Below, piece by piece: positions 42,774 through 50,519 of a stretch of DNA of 64,000 bases. The first letter of the stretch is position 1. Every line of letters starts with the position of its first letter. Source of the DNA: Streptomyces sp. NBC_00539 (lineage in GTDB: Bacteria > Actinomycetota > Actinomycetes > Streptomycetales > Streptomycetaceae). Below the pieces are notes generated by a model. That model had not been told where the DNA came from and did not search any database. It saw only the letters and a list, made by a program, of their open reading frames with translations. The translations under genes were made by a program, and so were the position numbers. The stretch covers positions 1 through 64,000 of the forward strand of contig NZ_CP107811.1 of assembly GCF_036346105.1 (NCBI RefSeq). Reading direction: 5' to 3'.

Positions 42774-43805
42774 TCAGCCTGCGGTTGTGCCCGGGGCCGC
42801 CGCGAACCGAGGAACGTCCCCGGCGATGAGGTCCAGGCGCAGCCGTTTGAAGCGGAGCGGGTGGCGCCATACGCCGCCCCGGTCGATCGGGTGGTCGGCG
42901 CTGATCTCGGCCACCAGCTCGGGGCGGACCAGGCGCACGTCCAGGACGTCGCGGCTCCCCCATGTCGCGGCGAACGGGACGCCCTCCCACGGGTGGCCGG
43001 GGCCGGCGGCCGTCAGGTGCTCGGCGACCAGGCGGGCCGCCTCCGTGCGCAGCGGGACGGTGCGGCCGACCGCACGCAGCCGGCCCGTGTGGTCGTGGCG
43101 GCCCAGGATCAGGAGCTGCGTGCGGGTGAGGGTGCCGGTGATGGCGCCGATGATCGCCTCGGTGGTGTCCCGGCGGCGGACCTTGGTCCACGCCTCTCTG
43201 TGGCCCGGCATGTAGCGGCTGGTCTGGGGCTTGACCACGATGCCTTCGACGCCGGACACATCCGTCCACGACTGAAGCCACTCCCGGCCCTGGGCCGGGT
43301 CCGTGGTCATCGGACACAGCGTCCACGGGGCCGTCAGGGCGTGGTCGGCGAACAGAGCCTCAAGGCGGGCGCGGCGCTCCACGTAGGGCAGGTCGAGTAG
43401 CTCCCGGCCGTCGAGCTGCAAGACGCCGAACGCCACGAAAAAGGCCGGCAGCCTCTTGGCCAGCGCGGGAGCGCCACGTGGGTGGGCGGCGGCCCGACGC
43501 TGCAACCCCTCGAACGAAAGGGCGCCGGCCCCGGCGTCCCACACGAGGAGTTCGCCGTCCAGGACCAGGCCGGCGGGGAGCTGCGCCTCGGCGGCCGCGA
43601 CGAGATCGGGGAACGCGCCCTGGACCGGGGCGCCGCGGCGGGTCTGGAGCAGCACCCCCTCACCCGGCCCGGCCGGGGTGAACACCAGCACCCGGTACCC
43701 GTCGTACTTCTGCTCATACGCCACCTTCGAGGTGAGCGGACGCACAGGCGGGATCACCTCGGCGGCCTGCGCCAGCATCGGCTCCACCGGCGGCCTGAGC
43801 ACCAC
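42774..43805 (-). CDS. ATP-dependent DNA ligase
   Basis: The intact copy, 343 residues. Motif I with the adenylated Lys is YEQKYDGYRVLVF near residue 28. Motif III/IIIa lies around LVLDGELLVWDAGAGALSFE and AFFVAFGVLQLDGRELLD. Motif IV is VEGIVVKPQTSRY. Motif V is AWTKVRRRDT. The OB domain contains LLILGRHDHTGRLRAVGRTV. GTG 43805 follows GAGGAGG. The enzyme would seal nicks with ATP, separate from the NAD-dependent housekeeping ligase. Size fits the LigC or LigD-ligase group of bacterial end-joining and repair systems, but no Ku or polymerase gene is nearby. Three broken copies exist in the window. Confidence 0.92.
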   Translation of the reverse strand: MVLRPPVEPMLAQAAEVIPPVRPLTSKVAYEQKYDGYRVLVFTPAGPGEGVLLQTRRGAPVQGAFPDLVAAAEAQLPAGLVLDGELLVWDAGAGALSFEGLQRRAAAHPRGAPALAKRLPAFFVAFGVLQLDGRELLDLPYVERRARLEALFADHALTAPWTLCPMTTDPAQGREWLQSWTDVSGVEGIVVKPQTSRYMPGHREAWTKVRRRDTTEAIIGAITGTLTRTQLLILGRHDHTGRLRAVGRTVPLRTEAARLVAEHLTAAGPGHPWEGVPFAATWGSRDVLDVRLVRPELVAEISADHPIDRGGVWRHPLRFKRLRLDLIAGDVPRFAAAPGTTAG

Positions 43806-43949
43806 GTCCCTACACCTCCTCGCCCTCACCCCGCCCCTCCAATGGTCAGCCCCTCCATGAAAGACCGGGCACTGCCCGGCCGACACCCCGGCCGACCACC
43901 CGGGTGCGGCTGTGCAGACCTCCCGCTGCTGCGTCGGCGCAGCGCTCTG

Positions 43950-44285
43950 TCATGCGGCGGCCGGTCCGTCGGCCAGGAGGGTGTCCGTGCCGGTCGTGGT
44001 GAACAGGTTCCTCACCCACGGGATACCCACCTGGCTCACGCCGAGGCGGATGCCGCGGGCGCGAGCGTCGGCGCGGGCGCGGAGCAGCACGGCCAGGCCG
44101 GCACAGTCGCAGAAAGTCACGTGGCTGAAGTCGACGTCGATGCGGGGTGTGCCGGTGGCCAGGGCTTTGTCGAGGGCGTCTTGCAGCAGGGGTCCGGTGG
44201 CGATGTCGATCTCCCCGAAAACGGTGACGGTTGTCCGCTCGCAGGCGGTGCGGGTGACGGCCCGGAAGCCCTCGCCGGTTCTCAC
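43950..44285 (-). CDS. STAS-domain anti-sigma factor antagonist
   Basis: A 111-residue STAS protein. TVTVFGEIDIATGPLLQDAL, then RIDVDFSHVTFCDCAGLAVL and LLRARADARARGIRLGVSQV make up the fold. The phosphorylatable Ser of this family sits in the DxSG motif. Here the equivalent is CDCAGL, with Cys in place of Ser, so regulation by a serine kinase may be lost. The start GTG 44285 overlaps the upstream stop (GTGA), so the two genes are translationally coupled. Confidence 0.88.
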   Translation of the reverse strand: MRTGEGFRAVTRTACERTTVTVFGEIDIATGPLLQDALDKALATGTPRIDVDFSHVTFCDCAGLAVLLRARADARARGIRLGVSQVGIPWVRNLFTTTGTDTLLADGPAAA

Positions 44286-44557
44286 CGGGGCCGCCCGCGC
44301 TCGTCGGCCCCGGCCAGCCGGCCGCGGACCGTCTCGTGTGACAGGCCGGCCGCCTCGCCGATACGCCGCAGGCCCCAGCCCTCGGCCCGGGCCGCGGCCA
44401 TCGAACCGTCCAAAGCCCGACCGGTCACCACCGCTTCCAGCGCCTCGCGCAGCTCGGCTACCGCTCGGAGCCGGCTCTCGGGAGCCAGCCCGCCCAGCCC
44501 GGCACAGACCTCGGCCACATCCCCCTTCAGCGAGTCGATCCACGCGGTGACTTCCAT
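44282..44557 (-). CDS. Small helix-turn-helix protein coupled to the STAS gene
   Basis: A 91-residue protein. An N-terminal helical half (VTAWIDSLKGDVAEVCAGLG, LRAVAELREALEAVVTGRAL) precedes a C-terminal helix-turn-helix (EGWGLRRIGEAAGLSHETVR, GRLAGADERG). The general form is that of small helix-turn-helix proteins of Streptomyces with unknown targets. ATG 44557 follows AGGGGAC. Overlap with the STAS start suggests a stoichiometric or regulatory link. Confidence 0.7.
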   Translation of the reverse strand: MEVTAWIDSLKGDVAEVCAGLGGLAPESRLRAVAELREALEAVVTGRALDGSMAAARAEGWGLRRIGEAAGLSHETVRGRLAGADERGRPR

Positions 44558-44666
44558 GTCCCCTGTGTCCCTCGCCCGGGGACGAATGTCAAGAAGATTG
44601 ACATCCCGGTCACATAGTCGTCACTGCATGTACTTGCCGCTGCTGGATAGGCCTACCGGGCGAGCC

Positions 44667-44694
44667 CGTCAGGGCGTGCGGCAGGTGCCACCGC
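44667..44694. repeat. Inverted copy of the DUF4142 gene 3' end
   Basis: GTGCGGCAGGTGCCACCGCG and the following bases to 44694 are the reverse complement of 45808-45835, with two mismatches. The second site encodes the last residues of the DUF4142 protein (MVRGGTCHTM). The first is a detached piece. Confidence 0.65.
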
Positions 44695-44745
44695 GGACCA
44701 TGTACGGAGGCCGGCGGTAGCTTCGGGGGTGCGGTGCTCTGGTGG

Positions 44746-44937
44746 TCAAAGGTGTTCGTCACGCAGGTCTTCCTCATCGCGCGTCTGATCGTCCTCGAGA
44801 CGGGGGGACGAGGTGTCGATGCCCGGCTCGCGCGACGGATGGCCCGGATGAACGGGGTCCTGGCTGAAAGGCCCGAGGGACTGTTGCTTCTCCCGGCGCC
44901 GGCCTGGCTCGTGAGGCGTGTCTGGGTGGGTGGCCAT
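44746..44937 (-). CDS. Small hypothetical protein (63 aa)
   Basis: MATHPDTPHEPGRRREKQQS, then LGPFSQDPVHPGHPSREPGI and an acidic end (RLEDDQTRDEEDLRDEHL). It is hydrophilic and probably disordered. GGGAG precedes ATG 44937. Support is codon bias and a plausible start only. Confidence 0.5.
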   Translation of the reverse strand: MATHPDTPHEPGRRREKQQSLGPFSQDPVHPGHPSREPGIDTSSPRLEDDQTRDEEDLRDEHL

Positions 44938-45320
44938 GGGCAATGACTCCCTCGGTGCAGATCCAGGGTGAGTGCTTTGGCACATCATCTGGAGGGTGGT
45001 CGCTCTGGTTGCTTCCCCGACCGAGTGTCTGTTAGTCACCATGGTGTCGGGCTTGGTGGTCGAGCCCCGGCTGCTGCATGGCGGCCGGGAGGGACTCGCG
45101 TGCCTTTCGCGCGAGTGGTGCCTCATGTCCAGGCCGTTCCGTCTGGGCAACTACGTCCCTCAGCGGCTTCTTCGGCAATCGGGGGCGGCGCCTGGGCCGG
45201 GGCGGCTTCTCGGGTCTTTCCTCGCGGCGTGCCGTTTGGCAGGTCTGAGGCGGGTAGGCGCCGGGCGTGGCCGTACCCGTGGCTTTTCGAGCCCAGGCTG
45301 CTTGGAAGGAGATGATCACC
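44938..45320. other. Intergenic, nothing recognised
   Basis: About 380 bases without a gene signal. It presumably includes the promoter of the DUF4142 gene at its right and of the small minus-strand gene at its left. Confidence 0.35.
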
Positions 45321-45845
45321 ATGCGCAGTCGTCTGCTGATCACGGTGGCCCTCGCGGCCGCGGTGACCGGTGTCTGCGGACCGGCGGCGCTGGCCGCAGC
45401 GACCGTCGACGGCCAGGACACCGCGTTCGTGCGGTCTGCCCATCAAAGCAACTTGGCGGAGATCGCCGCCGGTCAGGACGCCCAGCAGCACGCCATGACC
45501 GCCTGCGTGAAGCAGGTGGGCGCGAAACTGGTCGCCGATCACCAAAAACTCGACACTGATCTCAAGACGCTCGCCGCCCAGTCGAAGGTGCCTCTGCCGA
45601 CCATGCCCACGGCCCAGCAGCAGCAGAAACTCAAGGCGGTCCAGGAGAAAGCCGGGACAGCGGACTACGACGCCGCCTGGCTCAGCGACCAGGAAGCCGG
45701 CCACACCAAGACCCTCGCGCTGATCGACAAGCAGATCAAGACCGGCACCGACACTGCCGTCACCAACGCCGCCAAGAAGGCACGCCCCGTCGTCGTCATG
45801 CACCTCGACATGGTCCGCGGCGGCACCTGCCACACCATGTCCTGA
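45321..45845 (+). CDS. Secreted DUF4142 protein
   Basis: A 174-residue exported four-helix protein. The signal peptide is MRSRLLITVALAAAVTGVCG with cleavage near ALAAA. DUF4142 signatures are FVRSAHQSNLAEIAAGQDAQ, VGAKLVADHQKLDTDLKTLA and FLSDQEAGH-type YDAAWLSDQEAGHTKTLALI. The family resembles ferritin-like bundles. ATG 45321 is preferred to ATG 45312 because GGAAGGAG lies at better distance. The end GGTCHTMS is the piece found again in inverse form at 44667. Confidence 0.85.
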   Translation: MRSRLLITVALAAAVTGVCGPAALAAATVDGQDTAFVRSAHQSNLAEIAAGQDAQQHAMTACVKQVGAKLVADHQKLDTDLKTLAAQSKVPLPTMPTAQQQQKLKAVQEKAGTADYDAAWLSDQEAGHTKTLALIDKQIKTGTDTAVTNAAKKARPVVVMHLDMVRGGTCHTMS

Positions 45846-45977
45846 CAACGCTCCTCCCCACCGCCATCCGGCCGCCCAGAACAACGGCGAGCGACGGCCG
45901 ACCTCCGGAAACGGTCGCCACGCGGCGTCCGCTCCTGTGCGCACAGTACCGAGGTAGGCCACGCCCGTGACCCGCTA

Positions 45978-46137
45978 CTGACCTTGAAGGCGGGTTGTCG
46001 TAAGGGCTGACGATCGGTGATCGTCGCGGCATGCTGGTTGTATGAGGTATCCGCAGGGTGAGGGTCTGACCGCGGAGAGGCAAGCGTTCCGCGAGCGGGT
46101 CCGGATGGAAGCGGTCGTAATGTTCGCTGCCGGGCGG
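45978..46137 (+). mobile_element. IS630 5' remnant with intact tip
   Basis: From CTGACCTTGAAGGCGGGTTG the sequence follows the right end of the IS630 element at 27200 (in reverse), including the start of the transposase gene (MRYPQGEGLTAERQAFRERV at 46042). Similarity ends at about 46137. TA precedes it at 45976-45977. Confidence 0.8.
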
Positions 46138-46411
46138 GCAGCACGCACATCGGGAAGGAGCCGGATCCCGGCGTCCGACGCTCGGCCGTCTCCAGGCATC
46201 CCCTGCGGACAGGCCGGCCGGGTCAGAAGCCGGGCTCGGTCGCGCGCGGCGTGCCACTGTACTTCCTGGGAGGGCGCGACCAGCGGGCCTGTCGGAGGCG
46301 GAGTGGGATCCGGCCGGTAGAGCGCCCCCTGGCACAGGGTGCTCCGCCTGCCGGCCGTCCAGGACCGTCACAACGAAGTCCGCCTGGACCAAAATTCAGG
46401 TGGCCCGCCCA
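46138..46411. other. No gene seen
   Basis: Unassigned GC-rich sequence between the IS630 remnant and a doubtful small gene. Confidence 0.3.
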
Positions 46412-46723
46412 TCAGCCCGCCGCGACCAGAACGCCGGCACGCAGCACACCACAGACGGTGATCCGGTCCTGCCCGAACCACGCCCACCAGGCCGCCCGCC
46501 CCTGCCGCGCCCGCGCCCGGATGCTGCGCAGCGCCCTGCGGGGTGCGGGAGCTGGAGCCGTCACCGGCCCCGGTGCCGGGGCCTTGGCCGGTGCGGGTTG
46601 CTGCCGGTGGGCGCGGACGGCGGCTTCGACCGGGGGATGTGGTCGTGGACCCGTGAGCAGGCCGCCGCCGGAGACCTGCTTGGTGAACTCGGTGACCTTC
46701 CGTCCGAGGAGGGGTAGCTGCAT
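46412..46723 (-). CDS. Doubtful small basic protein
   Basis: 103 residues: MQLPLLGRKVTEFTKQVSGG, a Pro/Ala-rich linker (QQPAPAKAPAPGPVTAPAPA), then RARQGRAAWWAWFGQDRITV and a hydrophobic end. AGGGGCGG precedes ATG 46723. It is divergent from the DUF6247 operon. I recognise no family, and the low-complexity centre keeps confidence low. Confidence 0.4.
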   Translation of the reverse strand: MQLPLLGRKVTEFTKQVSGGGLLTGPRPHPPVEAAVRAHRQQPAPAKAPAPGPVTAPAPAPRRALRSIRARARQGRAAWWAWFGQDRITVCGVLRAGVLVAAG

Positions 46724-46807
46724 CCGCCCCTGCGCTCGCCCGTGCGACCCCTGCGCGGGATGTCAAGCGCGCTTGCGTTTGGGGCGTGGGTGGGGCAGGG
46801 TCGGCTC

Positions 46808-47077
46808 ATGACCTCACCCGCGCGCATGACCCGCATCGCGCTCTCCCCCGCAGAGGCACACGAGCTCGATGAGCTCACCCGCACCGTCGAGGACTGCGCG
46901 ACCGCCTTGGAGCAGGCGCGCGCCGCGCTCGGGAATGCCGCCGGGCGTATCGCCGCCAGCTACGAGCGGGGCGGCCCCGCGGCGGTGGCTGCCCAGGTGG
47001 GCTGGTCGAGGCAGCATGTTTCGACACTGGCCGCCGACCACCGCCGTGAACAGCACGAGCAGGTGGACGCAGCATGA
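46808..47077 (+). CDS. Small helix-turn-helix protein, first gene of a coupled trio
   Basis: An 89-residue protein. A helix (AHELDELTRTVEDCATALEQ, ARAALGNAAGRIAASY) leads into a helix-turn-helix-like segment, GGPAAVAAQVGWSRQHVSTL, and a charged tail. GGCAGGG lies before ATG 46808. Its TGA overlaps the next ATG (ATGA at 47074). In this position it could be a DNA-binding regulator of the operon or an antitoxin; which is inference only. Confidence 0.7.
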   Translation: MTSPARMTRIALSPAEAHELDELTRTVEDCATALEQARAALGNAAGRIAASYERGGPAAVAAQVGWSRQHVSTLAADHRREQHEQVDAA

Positions 47078-47445
47078 GTACCGCTGCCGAATCTCCACAC
47101 CAGGGTGGAGTGCCGCAGCCTGCGGCCACGGTCGAGGAGCTGAGATCGGCGTTGACGCGGGTCTCCCCGGACGCCGTCACCACCTTCGATGCCGAGCGGG
47201 CAGAGGCCGTAGCCCGGGCCCGCAGCGAGGTCAGCGCCGCCCCGATGCGCCGCTTCGTGCGCCAGTGGGCCCTGCATGTCGCGATCGCACGGCATCCGCA
47301 ACAGGCGGCGAGGCTGCGCCGGCTCGAAGCGCGGGCAGCCGAGGTCACCGATCCGGCAGAGGCCCGGGCAATCGCCTCGGAGATCGGGCGGATCCTGGAC
47401 AAGGCCGCAGCAGAAGCCGGCCTGCCCCACGGTGGGGAGTCTTGA
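47074..47445 (+). CDS. DUF6247 family protein
   Basis: A 123-residue protein with the DUF6247 pattern: ATVEELRSALTRVSPDAVTT, FDAERAEAVARARSEVSAAP and MRRFVRQWALHVAIARHPQQ. The rest is helical (LRRLEARAAEVTDPAEARAI). Genes of this family often occur before RelE/ParE-like genes in actinomycetes, so an antitoxin role is likely but unproved. Both its start and stop overlap neighbouring genes by four bases. Confidence 0.75.
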   Translation: MSTAAESPHQGGVPQPAATVEELRSALTRVSPDAVTTFDAERAEAVARARSEVSAAPMRRFVRQWALHVAIARHPQQAARLRRLEARAAEVTDPAEARAIASEIGRILDKAAAEAGLPHGGES

Positions 47446-47723
47446 GCGCCTGGCGGTGGGAGTACGACCCTAACGCAGAGCACGTCGTCAAAGGCCTGCC
47501 CGAGCACGTCGTGGCCGAGGTGGAACGCCTGGCCGACGAGCTCGTCGCCCTGGGGAACGTCGGGGTCGACGTCACCGACATCGGTGAAGGTGCCCGCCGA
47601 GGCGTGCCCGGCGGGCTGCGCCGAATCCCGCTCCTGGCCGACGGCTGGTTCTACGCCCTGCCCTTGCCCCGCCTCACCCTGATCGCGATCGTCCGCGTCA
47701 TCCCCCCGTACACCGACCTGTAA
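47442..47723 (+). CDS. RelE/ParE-like small protein, last gene of the trio
   Basis: A 93-residue protein starting at TTG 47442, which overlaps the DUF6247 stop (TTGA). SAWRWEYDPNAEHVVKGLPE and HVVAEVERLADELVALGNVG form the alpha-helical half. GGLRRIPLLADGWFYALPLP, then RLTLIAIVRVIPPY form the beta-sheet end, matching the order of RelE/ParE toxins (helices, then strands with Arg residues). Catalytic residues of RelE cannot be assigned. The rare TTG start and full overlap imply low, coupled expression. Confidence 0.65.
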   Translation: MSAWRWEYDPNAEHVVKGLPEHVVAEVERLADELVALGNVGVDVTDIGEGARRGVPGGLRRIPLLADGWFYALPLPRLTLIAIVRVIPPYTDL

Positions 47724-47863
47724 TTACGCCGACCAGGATCGGGGCCGTGCCCGGCACGCCACCGTCGCCGCATACGCACGACCGGCGCTGCCCCGCGAAC
47801 TGGTGGCCACGCCGAGGACGCGGAGGGCCCCAGGTCTCTCGGAGCTGGAGTGACTGCGCAGGT

Positions 47864-47935
47864 TGCCGACTCGGTGCACCGAGACGCGTTCGCTTGTGTT
47901 CAGGCGTAAAGCTCGGTTGCCGATTCGGTGCGGTG
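47864..47935. repeat. Direct repeat over the oxygenase 3' end, plus palindrome
   Basis: GGTTGCCGACTCGGTGC (from about 47864) and GGTTGCCGATTCGGTGC (from about 47914) differ by one base and lie 50 bases apart. The first copy continues into a perfect palindrome, CTCGGTGCACCGAG. The second lies inside the end of the oxygenase gene. Confidence 0.6.
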
Positions 47936-48575
47936 CGGTCGGGCGGTGGGGGTGGTGTAGGCGAAATTCAGGACGGTGCGGCGCAGACCCGGCTGGATGA
48001 GCGGGGTGACGCGGTGGGCGGTGGTGTCGCTGCGCAGCAGGTAGGCATCGCCGGCGCGATGGCGGGCGGTGCGGCTGCCATCGGCGGCGTCCAGGTCGCG
48101 CAGGGAGCCGGCGTGCGGGAGGAAGTGGACCAGCCCGCCGTCAGCGGGGTCCTCGGGGGCTTCGAGGAAGAGGACCAGGGCGTAGGGGTGGTCGTCGGTA
48201 TCTGCGCCGTGGGTGTCGCCGGCTCGGTGCAGGACGTTCAGGACGTGCCGCTCGACCGGATCGGCGATCTCGGTGACCGGCTCGCCTGCCGCCCGGGCGA
48301 GCAGCCCGGCCAGGTCAGGGTCCCGGTAGAGGGCGGGGATCCTGTCGGAGGCTTCGGTGATCATCTGCCCGCCGAGCGTTGTCATGTGACGGGGCGAGTC
48401 GTCCATGCACTCCATCGTGAAGTCGCGACGCCGCGCCAGCGCCTCCAGACCGGCTGCTTCCCGGCGCAGCAGCGTCAGACCGTCGGCGGTGATCAGCCCG
48501 GGCAGGGGCAGGTACCCGTCTGCCGTGAGCCGTTCGGCACTCGCCGGTTCCAGAAAGTGCAAGTGGGCAGACAGG
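47900..48575 (-). CDS. BesD/HalD-like iron- and 2-oxoglutarate-dependent oxygenase, 5'-truncated
   Basis: About 225 residues from TTG or an unseen start near 48575. RLTADGYLPLPGLITADGLT opens the fold, followed by MDDSPRHMTTLGGQMITEAS, the conserved block of amino-acid halogenases and hydroxylases (BesD, HalD, ArpA-type). The metal motif of that family is HxG in halogenases or HxD in hydroxylases, inside THGWHWGD-like sequence. Here it reads GDTHGADTDDHPYALVLF, so DTD replaces the first triad. The distal His (SDTTAHRVTPLI) and the 2-oxoglutarate Arg (GLRRTVLNFAY) remain. An IS630 remnant is fused directly upstream, so the native start and promoter are lost. Confidence 0.7.
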
Positions 48576-48579
48576 CCGT

Positions 48580-49197
48580 CCCACACCAGGACCACTCGCT
48601 CGCCGCGTAGAACACCTTCATCTGCTCCAGGACCTCGATGAGCCCGACGGTGTCGTAGCTGCCGGGCTTGAGGTGGAAGCACAGGCGGGCGCCTCGATCG
48701 GGGTCGGTGGAGTGGTAGCCCAAGGCCCCGGCCGTCGAGGCCCGCTTCCAGTTCAATCGATGCCGCAATAGCGGGGTCGGGCCTCGGCCATCCGATCCTG
48801 CCGGTCAGCAGCCACCACACCGACGCCCTCGACAACACCACCCCCATCACCCTGGCAACGACCTCGCCGACTCGCTCCAGGTCCACAGATCGGCTTCGAA
48901 GCCATGGGCTTGAGTGCCTTGCTCCAGAGCGGCCCGGACGGTCTCGACCTGGTCGTCGTCGAGCTTTGGTGGGCGACCGGTGGCCGCACGCCGCCGAAGG
49001 GCCGAAGCACCCCTTTCCACCACCCGCGCGATCTCCGCATTCGAGACACCCTTCTCGAACAACTCGAACGCACCGAACCCGCCGAGCCTCCGCCAACTGG
49101 GGCCGTGATAAAGAACCAGCAGCAGAGGCAGAAGGTCGATAAGCCACCCCGACAGCTCCCACTCACACGGCCGCTACACCCACCGAACTTACGATAA
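48580..49197 (-). pseudogene. IS630-type transposase of a second subfamily, several frameshifts
   Basis: Pieces in three frames: FEKGVSNAEIARVVERGASA and TGRPPKLDDDQVETVRAALE (DNA-binding part, to about 48850), then YHSTDPDRGARLCFHLKPGS with DTVGLIEVLEQMKVFY, and finally ERVVLVWDGLSAH (second Asp of the DDE triad) where it fuses to the oxygenase. The end with the catalytic Glu is missing. It differs from the IS630 at 26055. Confidence 0.75.
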
Positions 49198-49421
49198 GAT
49201 CAGTAGCTGCGGATCTCGGTGTTCGGGCGGGGCTGGGCCTGGAGGCGTTCGCGGAAGTGGATCTGCTCGGGGTGACCAGGTCCTCGGGCCGGCGGATGCG
49301 TACGGGCTGCGCAGCAGCTCATGGCTGCTCACCGCCGCACGCGGCCTCGGCACACTCGGCTGACCGTCGCCGGCACCCTCTGAACCCCGACCCTTGGGCC
49401 GGGGGCCGGCACTGGGTCCGG
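49198..49421. other. Intergenic, nothing recognised
   Basis: Shadow frames only. It lies downstream of the copper-storage gene at its right and upstream of the transposase remnant at its left. Confidence 0.3.
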
Positions 49422-49832
49422 TCAGCCGAGTGCGCCGAGGAGTTCGTTGCACGCCGTCTCGCAGGAGCGGCAGGCGTCCGCGCAGACGCGGCAGTGCTCG
49501 TGCATGTCCGCGTGGCGCCCGCATTCGTCGCCGCACGCCTTGCAGACCATGGCGCACGCCTTCAGGACCGCGGCGGTGATGTTGGCGTCGTAGCCGGTAT
49601 GCCGGGAGAGGACGGCGGCGGTGGCGGTGCAGATATCGGCGCAGTCCATGTCGGTGCGGATGCACTTGGCCAGATCGCCCATCATGCCCTCGGACAGACA
49701 GGCGTCCGCGCACGCCGTACAAGCCTGCGCGCAGGAGATGCATTCCTCGATACAGCGGGTGAGCTTAGCCTGGTCGATGTCGCCCAGGTCGGCCGGGTAG
49801 GTGGCGAGCATGTCCTTCACGGTGCTGGACAT
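49422..49832 (-). CDS. Four-helix-bundle copper-storage-type protein (Csp, DUF326)
   Basis: A 136-residue Cys-rich helical protein with Cys spaced along each helix: KLTRCIEECISCAQACTACA, CIRTDMDCADICTATAAVL, LKACAMVCKACGDECGRHAD and HCRVCADACRSCETACNELL. In Csp proteins the bundle core binds many Cu(I) ions through such Cys rows. No signal peptide is present, so it would be the cytosolic Csp3-like type. ATG 49832 follows GGAGG. It is not near other copper genes. Confidence 0.92.
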   Translation of the reverse strand: MSSTVKDMLATYPADLGDIDQAKLTRCIEECISCAQACTACADACLSEGMMGDLAKCIRTDMDCADICTATAAVLSRHTGYDANITAAVLKACAMVCKACGDECGRHADMHEHCRVCADACRSCETACNELLGALG

Positions 49833-50166
49833 CAGGGGTTCCTCCGTTCCCGCGGGGCTGGCGGATCCGTGGCGGCCGCCATCGAAGCCCCCGGTACCTC
49901 CAGCTAACGCCTGCACACGCGAACGTGCTGGGTGATCAGCATGGCGGAGCACAAGCGGCAATCCACGCCGAGCGCTGGCGAGGCTGATTGGCTGCGGACG
50001 GAGATGCAAATCCGACGGTGCCGAGCGCACGGCGAGCAGCGGCGTGAGTGATGCCTACCACTTGCCGTTCCTAAGGGCTGTCCCGCAAACGCTGGACGGG
50101 TTGCACCCAGGTAAGCCCCGGGATACCCGCGAGCCTCCAACAGGGCATCTGTGGCAGCCTGCCGAC
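49833..50166. other. Intergenic; promoters of the flanking divergent genes
   Basis: No gene. It must contain the promoter of the copper-storage gene. No CsoR-type copper operator could be identified with confidence. Confidence 0.35.
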
Positions 50167-50499
50167 ATGCCATGGGAACTCAAAGAACACGCAGGTCGCC
50201 ACTACGCCGTCCTGTTCCACTACGCCTTGCCTGACGACGCGTGGGCCGTGGAACTTAGCGAAGCTGAGTGGGCGTCGGCCGAGGGGGCCGAGAACCCCGA
50301 CGCCGCAGTGACCCACTTGCCCGGCGCTGCCTTCTTGGTGACACATGTCCCGGACGAGGACCCGAATCTGCAACCGACCGTCCGCGTCTGGAGCCCTGAC
50401 GAGCGCGTCGTCCCCTGCGAGGTCATGCGCTGGTACATGGAGCAGGTGGCCGACCAGGTAGAACGCTGTCGCATCGCGTTCGAGCAGGGGGAAACCTGA
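50167..50499 (+). CDS. Hypothetical protein (110 aa)
   Basis: MPWELKEHAGRHYAVLFHYA, LPDDAWAVELSEAEWASAEG and a C-terminal helix (CEVMRWYMEQVADQVERCRI). The centre is beta-rich (AAFLVTHVPDEDPNLQPTVR). I do not know a family. ATG 50167 is preferred over an ATG 41 codons upstream because the upstream part lacks protein character. The IS5 element begins just after. Confidence 0.6.
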   Translation: MPWELKEHAGRHYAVLFHYALPDDAWAVELSEAEWASAEGAENPDAAVTHLPGAAFLVTHVPDEDPNLQPTVRVWSPDERVVPCEVMRWYMEQVADQVERCRIAFEQGET

Positions 50500-50519
50500 A
50501 GCAATGGAATGATCACGCA

